Origin: Pseudomonadota bacterium
Lineage (GTDB): Bacteria; Desulfobacterota; Desulfobulbia; Desulfobulbales; Desulfocapsaceae
DNA: 43,925 nucleotides
Assembly: GCA_018821985.1 (NCBI GenBank)
Contig: JAHJKP010000002.1
Coordinates: 1-43,925 of the forward strand
Reading direction: 5' to 3'
Positions 24,204 through 30,320 of the stretch are shown piece after piece. The notes beneath the pieces are model-generated. The model was given only the letters and a program-made list of their open reading frames with translations. It searched no databases and was not told the DNA's origin. Made by a program: the position numbers and the translations under genes. How positions within the stretch are numbered: position 1 is the stretch's first letter; each line of letters begins with the position of its first letter.

Positions 24204-24979
24204 CAAACCTACTTCTTATATTTGAGGAAATTTTCCCTTTTGTAATCTTTGCAAGAAATAAATGGAAAAAAATTCATCAAATTCAAACGAAAGGCGCACC
24301 AGAGCAGAAAGTTAAAGAATATAGCACGCTGCCTCTTGAGAAGTTGAAGCAACGTTTGACTGAAGAGCATGACAGAGCTACAAAAATTGACGAAAAGACA
24401 ACAAAATTTACTTTGGGGCTTAGTGTTAGCCTTACAATATTATCAACAACGAGCGGTACTCTAGCAAAACTATTACCTGATAACAATATCAACTCAACTA
24501 TCATCATTTTGTGTGGCATTGCTTCTGTGTTTATGCTGATAGCAGGCATCATATCTCTGGGGGCCTTGAAGACACTCCCAAGGTACGGCTATGGAACAAT
24601 GCACGAAATATGTGCTGAGAAAAAGGAGATAGGTCATTTTGCTAGTGTATTATTTCTGCAAGAAGAAATAAATATTGTTAGACATCAGCGAAATGAAGCG
24701 GCTTATCAATGTCTCAGAAATGGTTTTCTCCTTTTGTTATTGGCTCTTGTCATCTCAATATTTTTCATAAAAATTCCAGCCGACACAAAACATAGCATTA
24801 ATTCATCGAGCGATCTTATCGTAACAGAAAAAAATATCGTAAAAAAAGAAACTGTTCTCAAAAATGCAACTGAAAAAGTAAAGCTGGAACCAGCCAAAGA
24901 GAATGAAGACGCAAAAGAAACAAGCGATAACAAATCAATTCAGGCGACGGGAAAAAGCGCGGGGGCGCTGACGCGGTGA
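24200..24979 (+). CDS. membrane protein coupled to the ATP-grasp gene
   Basis: The 259-aa protein starts at the ATG overlapping the ATP-grasp stop. A hydrophobic N-terminus (LLLIFEEIFPFVIF) is followed by a charged helix (LEKLKQRLTEEHDRATKIDE). Two close transmembrane segments come next (FTLGLSVSLTILS; IIILCGIASVFMLIAGIISL), then a third near 180-200 (FLLLLLALVISIFFI). A Lys/Glu-rich tail follows, ending KSAGALTR. The helix-plus-hairpin resembles SLATT or Pycsar-type effectors, which damage membranes, but it could instead be an exporter or immunity protein for the peptide. The last codons lie inside the attC. Confidence 0.65.
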   Translation: MTNLLLIFEEIFPFVIFARNKWKKIHQIQTKGAPEQKVKEYSTLPLEKLKQRLTEEHDRATKIDEKTTKFTLGLSVSLTILSTTSGTLAKLLPDNNINSTIIILCGIASVFMLIAGIISLGALKTLPRYGYGTMHEICAEKKEIGHFASVLFLQEEINIVRHQRNEAAYQCLRNGFLLLLLALVISIFFIKIPADTKHSINSSSDLIVTEKNIVKKETVLKNATEKVKLEPAKENEDAKETSDNKSIQATGKSAGALTR

Positions 24980-25013
24980 GTTTTCAGGCCCGCGCCTGAT
25001 TTCGTCGTTAGCC
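24925..25013 (+). repeat. attC site overlapping the membrane protein gene
   Basis: CGATAAC (24925-24931) to GTTAGCC (25007-25013), 89 bp, arms tcaggcg and cgcctga, loop motif GCTGACGCGG (24967-24976). CGATAAC matches the complement of border GTTATCA at six of seven bases. The first 55 bases also encode the end of the membrane protein. Confidence 0.85.
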
Positions 25014-25023
25014 GTTTTCTATC

Positions 25024-25854
25024 ATGCGCGAAATTGTTGTCGACAAAAGTTTTCTCGATGGTGCTCCTGGCACTCAGGTTCTCGATGTGTTCACAAACCA
25101 CAAGGCGTTGATTATTGAGTCCTTGTTTTTCGAACTCATGACCACAGGTGCAAAGAGTCAGGTTCGTTGTTTCTCAAAGGTGCCTGATCAACCCGCTTCC
25201 TTCTCTCTTATTCCAAACATTGGCACACTTTTACGCTTTGAGTTTGAAACGCGTAAACCATGCCTTCCGTTGGATGATCGCCGCATTGAAGGCACATATA
25301 TTTTCAACGCAAAGCTTTGTAACGGAACGTTTGTTCCAGAAGGTCAAGTTTTGGCCGATCTTGAAGAAATGAAAACACATGTTGAAGCTGACACGAAATC
25401 ATTTCTTGAGAGATGCCAGGTGATACATCTGTACTTCCCGGAACTTATCGGCATTGAGTTCAGAGATTTTCCTGCTGCTGTTGCCAACGCCAGGCTGTCG
25501 TTAGCAACGGATTTCACCCGCGTTCGCAATATCTATGCAAAGCTTCATGCTGAAGCCCCTGAGCATGAAGCTCTCGAACCAGAACTACTTGGCCCACAAT
25601 GGGCTTGGTTTCGCTGGGTACAAAGCCAAATGCTTGCTGCTCTACGCATTTTTGGCAGATATCAATGTCGTATTCCAGATGCGCCCACTCCACGAGTACT
25701 ACGGAATGCAGAACACTCTATGCTAGATGTTGATTACATCCTCGCTGCTTCGTTGGCTGGAGCTATCGCCACAAACGACGCAGAAGTTGAGGAAGATTTT
25801 CGCTTACTTTGCCCAAATGGTCTTGTTATCAAACCGTTGCACTATAACGGCTAA
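25024..25854 (+). CDS. PIN-like cassette protein, 276 aa
   Basis: The N-terminus MREIVVDKSFLDGAP resembles the first strand and metal-binding Asp of PIN nucleases. ALIIESLFFEL (about 28-38) could supply the second acidic residue, and YILAASLAGAIATNDAEVEEDF (about 236-257) the last two. PIN proteins of this size act on RNA, and many are toxins, but no antitoxin gene shares the cassette. The ATG comes 10 bases after the GTTAGCC border. The stop codon lies inside the GGCTAAC box of the following attC. GC content is a little higher than in the neighbouring cassettes. Confidence 0.55.
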   Translation: MREIVVDKSFLDGAPGTQVLDVFTNHKALIIESLFFELMTTGAKSQVRCFSKVPDQPASFSLIPNIGTLLRFEFETRKPCLPLDDRRIEGTYIFNAKLCNGTFVPEGQVLADLEEMKTHVEADTKSFLERCQVIHLYFPELIGIEFRDFPAAVANARLSLATDFTRVRNIYAKLHAEAPEHEALEPELLGPQWAWFRWVQSQMLAALRIFGRYQCRIPDAPTPRVLRNAEHSMLDVDYILAASLAGAIATNDAEVEEDFRLLCPNGLVIKPLHYNG

Positions 25855-25875
25855 CGAACAAGGTTCGTGTTATCC
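25849..25875 (+). repeat. miniature attC-like site, 27 bp
   Basis: GGCTAAC (25849-25855) and GTTATCC (25869-25875) enclose only acgaac/gttcgt-type arms with almost no loop. GGCTAAC is the exact complement of border GTTAGCC at 25007. It is probably an attC that has lost its centre. Confidence 0.55.
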
Positions 25876-25876
25876 C

Positions 25877-25930
25877 TTGTCTTCCTGGTCTCTGTGCGCT
25901 ATTATATTAGTAATACGTAATACGTAAAAA
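25877..25930 (+). promoter_or_regulatory. mazEF promoter and operator
   Basis: TTGTCT (25877-25882), 17 bases and TATTAT (25900-25905) form a sigma-70 promoter. Two tandem TAATACG units (25911-25917, 25918-25924) overlap the expected start site and are likely the autorepressor site. A tggagg ribosome binding site follows before the antitoxin ATG. Confidence 0.65.
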
Positions 25931-25944
25931 ATGGAGGCATTTTT

Positions 25945-26175
25945 ATGCATAAGAAAATGACGATCTCGCTTGATGAAGCGGTGTATGAGGGGTTGTATCG
26001 GACCATTGGCCGGCGACGTATGAGCCAGTTTATCGAGGATCTGCTTCGTCCGCATGTCCTGGACAGTTCGTTGGATGCTGGTTATCAGGCTATGGCTGCC
26101 GACCAGGAGCGGGAGACCGAGGCAAAAGAATGGTGTGACGCTCTGGCAAAGGATATGGTTAATGAAACGCGGTGA
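25945..26175 (+). CDS. mazE: MazE/RHH-type antitoxin
   Basis: The 76-aa protein begins MHKKMTISLDEAVYEGLYRT, the ribbon-helix-helix pattern of small DNA-binding antitoxins, followed by RRRMSQFIEDLLRPHV. The C-terminal part is acidic and extended, as expected for toxin neutralisation. It should bind MazF and repress its own promoter through the TAATACG repeats. Its stop overlaps the toxin start by 14 bases, the usual coupling. It lies just after the PIN cassette. Toxin-antitoxin pairs with their own promoters are known stabilisers of large integron arrays. Confidence 0.85.
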   Translation: MHKKMTISLDEAVYEGLYRTIGRRRMSQFIEDLLRPHVLDSSLDAGYQAMAADQERETEAKEWCDALAKDMVNETR

Positions 26176-26488
26176 GGTGTGGTGGGTGGAGTTTGATCCG
26201 GCCGTGGGGACGGAGATCCGTAAGACCAGGCCCGGTATTATCATCAGCAACGACGCAGCCAACCGCAATCTTGCCCGGGTGGTTATCGTGCCACTGACCA
26301 GCAGTGTGGCCCGTCAATATCCCGGTGAGGCATTGGTGACCGTGGATGGAAAACAGGCCAAGGCCATGGCAGATCAGATCATGGCTGCCGATAAAATCCG
26401 CCTGAAAAGTCAGCTTGGTGTTGTGTCCAAAGCAGATATGCGTTTGGTGGAAGACGCCATCCGCGTTCATCTGGGGCTGCGCAAATAG
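26162..26488 (+). CDS. mazF: MazF-type mRNA interferase toxin
   Basis: The 108-aa protein has the MazF/PemK signature from its start: MKRGEVWWVEFDPAVGTEIR with KTRPGIIISND, then VVIVPLTSS, and ADQIMAADKIRL near the middle. It is the normal length for the family. MazF cuts single-stranded mRNA at short motifs and stops growth unless MazE binds it. I chose the ATG at 26162, which overlaps the end of mazE. No frameshift or missing core residue is seen, so the pair should be active. Confidence 0.92.
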   Translation: MKRGEVWWVEFDPAVGTEIRKTRPGIIISNDAANRNLARVVIVPLTSSVARQYPGEALVTVDGKQAKAMADQIMAADKIRLKSQLGVVSKADMRLVEDAIRVHLGLRK

Positions 26489-26513
26489 GGTTTTTGGTAG
26501 TGTGTCGGATGTT

Positions 26514-26603
26514 GAATAACATGAAGTGGTTAAGACTTGATCTGACAGTTACCAGATTGTAGGTGGTTTTTGTCAGGTCAGGCCTAAACTGCTTCAGGTA
26601 AAT
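26514..26603 (+). repeat. degenerate attC-like site after mazEF
   Basis: GAATAAC (26514-26520) is followed by tgaagtggttaagacttgat, which is largely complementary to the stretch ending ctgcttcagg near 26598. The right core is GGTAAAT (26597-26603), one base off GTTAAAT. GAATAAC is one base off the complement of border GTTATCC at 25869. It would close a mazEF cassette. Confidence 0.45.
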
Positions 26604-26680
26604 GCAGAATATTTTTTCTTGCACACCACTCAGCAACATGAAGTGGGCTATGTTGAGGAGAATCAATATGGTCTTCTCAA

Positions 26681-27319
26681 CTACTTTCCATCTTCAGATG
26701 TCCCACAGTTTTGGAGAACACTATCCAACAGGCTAATGTTTCTCATTAACCGTTGTACTGATTCCATTTTTTCGAGGGCATCAGCCCAATTGTATCCTAT
26801 TGCTTCAACACCTGGGGTTTCAGGAACACTGGCAACATAGCCTCTGAGAACTTCATCCCAGGCAATATTCAAAGAGAGCCTGGGATAAACTTTTTTCTCC
26901 TGCCATGTTTTTTGGACCGGGGGTCTCCCTTCGAATATTTCAAAGTAGATTTCAGGAAGATCACGCCTCACGGCATCAAGAGCGGAACTCACTCCATCCG
27001 CAGGCTTCTCTTTGAGCGTAAGAGCTGCTTCAACCGGATCAAATCCCCACCCCACACACCAACGAGCAAATGAATATCCCCTTTTATCAAGCCCCTGTTG
27101 CAGGCGAGCATCGATATCGTGTGAACGCTGGGGTCCTTTCTTGGACATTGGCCGGATCAACTTGGCGTCCCGCAATACTCCGTGGACAAAATTAATCTTC
27201 GTGTAGCCGAAAAGGTTGGATATTTCAATCACGCTCATCCCATTGGAAAATGCTTCGCAGATTTTTGCATGAAAATCGGACCTCAACCCCTCGATCTGCG
27301 TAAAACTATCAGTAGGCAT
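26681..27319 (-). CDS. HTH protein with HicB-like C-terminal domain
   Basis: This 212-aa protein has an N-terminal helix-turn-helix (AFSNGMSVIEISNLFGYTK, about 23-41). Its C-terminal region (about 140-200) reads PRLSLNIAWDEVLRGYVASV followed by PGVEAIGYNWADAL, close to the HicB-type antitoxin fold. No HicA toxin is next to it. It is the last gene of the minus-strand operon headed by the tyrosine recombinase, 25 bases after the 148-aa gene, and may be its regulator. The start has a gagggac-type site upstream. The domain calls come from sequence pattern only. Confidence 0.6.
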   Translation of the reverse strand: MPTDSFTQIEGLRSDFHAKICEAFSNGMSVIEISNLFGYTKINFVHGVLRDAKLIRPMSKKGPQRSHDIDARLQQGLDKRGYSFARWCVGWGFDPVEAALTLKEKPADGVSSALDAVRRDLPEIYFEIFEGRPPVQKTWQEKKVYPRLSLNIAWDEVLRGYVASVPETPGVEAIGYNWADALEKMESVQRLMRNISLLDSVLQNCGTSEDGK

Positions 27320-27344
27320 AAAAGTCCCTCCCTTGCCGAGTAGT

Positions 27345-27791
27345 CTACGGCGTTAAAAAATAGAGGGCCTTACCGATAGCGATATCCAACATGAGTACCT
27401 TTTGGCCATCGAGGTACACTTCGTTTACAATCGATTCATTGCTCTCCAGGAAAATGTGAAGAAAATTCTTCTTGTTTTTTTGGCGGGCCGCAAAATGAAG
27501 GGTTTGGGCATCACCATGGGGATGGTGTCGGTATATTTCCGTTGCAAGGTCAATCTTGCTGGCTTCTTTTCCTGATCGTTTCCAGTATCCTTGCATAAAA
27601 TAGAGCAGGGAAGATTTGATCAAAGAAAAGTTTTGAAGATTCCCCAAGATGATACAATCCCAAAATTGAACACGAATGTTTACCTTCCTCTCAAATCGTG
27701 TCCGAACTTGACTTCGCGCATCTTTGTATTCGAAATACTCCATTTCGCCACTGATCTTAATCCTGATGCCATCTAATTCAAAATCAAGCAT
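27345..27791 (-). CDS. unknown operon protein, 148 aa
   Basis: I do not recognise this protein. It looks like an alpha/beta domain with many aromatic and basic residues (IRVQFWDCIILGNLQNFSLI) and a C-terminal strand pair ending in ALYFLTP. It has no membrane segment. Its start overlaps the end of the 168-aa gene by eight bases, and it sits between that gene and the HicB-like gene. The tight overlaps say it works with the recombinase, perhaps as a DNA-binding or structural accessory; that is inference. Confidence 0.6.
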   Translation of the reverse strand: MLDFELDGIRIKISGEMEYFEYKDARSQVRTRFERKVNIRVQFWDCIILGNLQNFSLIKSSLLYFMQGYWKRSGKEASKIDLATEIYRHHPHGDAQTLHFAARQKNKKNFLHIFLESNESIVNEVYLDGQKVLMLDIAIGKALYFLTP

Positions 27792-28290
27792 TCTCTTCTT
27801 CCACCTCGTGCCATAATTTCATCAAATATGAAGGGGACACCTTGAGTTTACGGGATTGGAACAAGTACTCAGCAATAGGACGAAAGCCAGTCCCTGCTAT
27901 CTTTAATTCTCTAATCTCTCCCCAATAGGCGAGTACCTTGTGTTTTAATATGGGATTGCGGCCTCGCTTGAGTAGTCCCGCTACCTTAGCTTGACGCAGG
28001 TGGGTAAAGTCTTCATACTGTTCTTTCTGGGCAACACGATATCCCTTTCCTTTAATGGTGTCCCAGCCAGATCTGCGAGCAGCCAAGACAAATGCACAAT
28101 ATCTGCTTAATCGGCCTGGTAAGTCGGGCCGTTCTTTCTGGAGCTGGAATGTTTTTTTGTACCCAGTCTGAAAAATCGCTACTCGTTGTTCTTCAGGAAG
28201 AGAAGCAATCCATGAAAACAGGCGATTTCTCTCTGTTAAAGTCAGTCCAGTGACTGGATTGAACACATCTTCCATGGTCTTCTTATCCAC
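27784..28290 (-). CDS. recombinase-associated HTH protein, 168 aa
   Basis: The protein is basic and helical. Its C-terminal 45 residues (KIAGTGFRPIAEYLFQSRKL followed by VSPSYLMKLW) have the form of a helix-turn-helix with an AxYL turn, as in accessory proteins of plasmids and transposons. The middle has a LKRGRNPILKHK basic patch. It overlaps the recombinase gene by eight bases and the 148-aa gene by eight bases. A likely role is recognising the element's ends or helping excision and integration, by analogy to Xis or TnpC-like partners, but no homology is claimed. Confidence 0.6.
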   Translation of the reverse strand: MDKKTMEDVFNPVTGLTLTERNRLFSWIASLPEEQRVAIFQTGYKKTFQLQKERPDLPGRLSRYCAFVLAARRSGWDTIKGKGYRVAQKEQYEDFTHLRQAKVAGLLKRGRNPILKHKVLAYWGEIRELKIAGTGFRPIAEYLFQSRKLKVSPSYLMKLWHEVEEENA

Positions 28291-29245
28291 AGGTATAGGT
28301 TAAGGTTTCCCGCATCCGAAAATGCGATGTTTCAAGAGATGTTTGCTGTAAAGCCTTCTCATGGGATAATCCATGACTGACACACTCAAGATACCGTTCT
28401 TGGGCAAAGTTATGTTTGAGGCCATGACTGCCACGACCACGAGCATATTGCCCAGTTTCCCGAGCGGCTTTATTGATGGCCTCAACATAGGCATGATATT
28501 CGCTTTCCAGTTGGCTATGGGCCATGATGTAGCTCTTCAGGCGGTAATATGTTTCCAAAGAAACGAAATGATCTGTTTCTTTCCCGCCTTTTTCTATAGA
28601 GGCCACGACACCAACCAACTTTCCAGTAACAGGATCCTTTCCAGTGCCGCGAAGCCCTTTTATGGTGAGAGGATTTTTGAGACGCTGATTACTGGGCGCA
28701 CCAACACCTTCAGTTCGCAGGCCGCCTTCGTATTGGAGTGAAGCTTGCAGTTGGAATGTCGGGTTGGAAATTTTCTCGATCAACCGCACAGGATCGGGGT
28801 AGGCCCTGTTACCAAATACCTTGCTTGATTTGGGCAGTCGGGCCTTGCTTTGTGTGTAAAATCCCATGCGCAACTTTTCTGTTTCCAATGGGGCCACATT
28901 AAGGTTATGGCGTCCGACATAGAAATTGATGGCATATTCCAGCTTGCCCAGTGCGGAAAGAACGGTCTCCATGGTCTGCCGTGACCTTTTATTAACGACA
29001 TAGTAATCAAGTTTTTCTGTCAGATATTCGGCCATGTCTTCTGCGACCGCTGCTGAATCCTGCAGACTCTCCCGTCCTTTTTTCTGCATGTATTGAACAA
29101 AATGGTGGGCCTCATACTTATAAACCTTCCAACTTCCAAAAGAGTGGATGCCGCCATTGTCTGTTTTCGTCTGACGAAACGAACGGATGCCCTGTAATAC
29201 AGCCTCAACCTGCGAATGTAGAGAACGCGGCCAGCGATGCGTCAT
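28283..29245 (-). CDS. tyrosine recombinase with HxLK box
   Basis: The 320-aa protein has an N-terminal SAM-like binding domain and a C-terminal catalytic domain with GGLRTEG (R177), a beta-hairpin lysine region EKGGKE (219-224), HGLKH (274-278), and SHFRMRETLTY with H308 and Y317. Box II is normally HxLR; here the Arg is Lys (K277). It lacks the integron-specific patch, so it is not IntI. Tyrosine recombinases move DNA by strand exchange at short core sites. A gaggaata site precedes the ATG. It heads a four-gene operon that points away from the tRNA, about 950 bases from the tRNA 3' end. Confidence 0.75.
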   Translation of the reverse strand: MTHRWPRSLHSQVEAVLQGIRSFRQTKTDNGGIHSFGSWKVYKYEAHHFVQYMQKKGRESLQDSAAVAEDMAEYLTEKLDYYVVNKRSRQTMETVLSALGKLEYAINFYVGRHNLNVAPLETEKLRMGFYTQSKARLPKSSKVFGNRAYPDPVRLIEKISNPTFQLQASLQYEGGLRTEGVGAPSNQRLKNPLTIKGLRGTGKDPVTGKLVGVVASIEKGGKETDHFVSLETYYRLKSYIMAHSQLESEYHAYVEAINKAARETGQYARGRGSHGLKHNFAQERYLECVSHGLSHEKALQQTSLETSHFRMRETLTYTCG

Positions 29246-30161
29246 ATCTATTCCTCAACCTCTGAACTCCAATAGCCGTTTCCAGCCCAACGTGCTGATG
29301 AGATGACATGCTTTTTTTTTGCGCCAGCACAAAATGCGCCGAAGGGTGCAGATCCTTCGATGAGAGCCCCATCAATTTTACTGCTCTATGCTTGAGTTCC
29401 GGGGTTCCATATGGCTCTCAATGCAAAGGTACTTGGTTTGGGATTCAGTTAGCATCTTGCCAAGACGCCTGACTCGGGGGCATATACCCTGGTCAGCTTC
29501 GACTAAAGGTCAGAAATAACTTTCATCAATTCGATCATTCAAGGAAAGTACTGGTCCTCGAAATGAAAGGGCTTATAACTTAGGTCTGCCAATCCCTTTG
29601 GGGTTGAAGTGAGGTGGTCGGCCAAAATTGGCACCTTGCACACGCAAAAACTTCGATAAAAATCCCAATAAAAAACTTGGTTTTGAACTGTTTTGTTTTG
29701 TTCACGAATGGATGGTAACTATTTGTAACTCAACAATTTGTTCGTAATTTATGTTTTTATTCAAATTGCTATTCCTGTTCATTCCTGAACAACTCTTAGG
29801 CAGAGGCATATTGAATGTTTTCTTGGATCCGCTATGTCGGAGCCTTTCTCTCGGCCATCTATCTCGGTATCTTTTGAATCACCCTTGAGGCAACAGTGTA
29901 TAATTCAAAATCGGTAGATATAAGTTAAATGCGAATTAACATATTGAAATATAAAGATTTTTTGAATTATTATAACTTCTTGTAACTCAAAATATTGAGG
30001 AAAGCAAACGCAAAAAGTTTTTTTTATTTTTTATTCAGGCAGGAACTTTGAAAACAAAAGGGGAGAATATAATTATAGAATTGAGGGTGGAGGGAGGTGG
30101 TATTTTGTTGAGCAATAAAAATTTTTTTCCGTGCCGCATGTCACCGGCATGTAACGGAATA
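29246..30161. other. gene-free stretch between recombinase and tRNA
   Basis: No convincing gene on either strand. The left part has an 8-bp paired stretch (tgagagcc ... ggctctca, about 29361-29460) that could fold as RNA. The right part is very AT-rich with ttgtaactcaa repeated near 29729 and 29980, possible recombinase or protein-binding sites. The position suggests the attachment region of the recombinase element, but no tRNA 3'-end copy was found in the window. Confidence 0.4.
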
Positions 30162-30196
30162 AAAAAGGGGTTAAGCAAATTTTGCTTAACCCCTTG
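30162..30196 (-). terminator. Rho-independent terminator after tRNA-fMet
   Basis: On the minus strand AAGGGGTTAAGCAAA pairs with its exact complement over a short loop, followed by TTTTTT. It begins about eight bases after the tRNA CCA end. Confidence 0.9.
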
Positions 30197-30203
30197 AATT
30201 TAT

Positions 30204-30280
<77 letters not shown>

Positions 30281-30292
30281 ATGCATTGTGCC

Positions 30293-30320
30293 AATATAGC
30301 AAATTGGTAGATTATGTCAA
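30293..30320 (-). promoter_or_regulatory. sigma-70 promoter of tRNA-fMet
   Basis: TTGACA (30315-30320) and TATATT (30293-30298) with 16 bases between them. The -35 box overlaps the stop codon of treY. Confidence 0.8.

Noticed and set aside
26519-26646. AACATGAAGTGG at 26519-26530 and 26635-26646 as target duplication
   Set aside because: No transposase ends lie at these points, and the first copy is part of the attC-like arm.
28283-29245. Tyrosine recombinase as the integron integrase
   Set aside because: It lacks the IntI-specific insertion and standard HxLRH box and is not next to an attI-like site.
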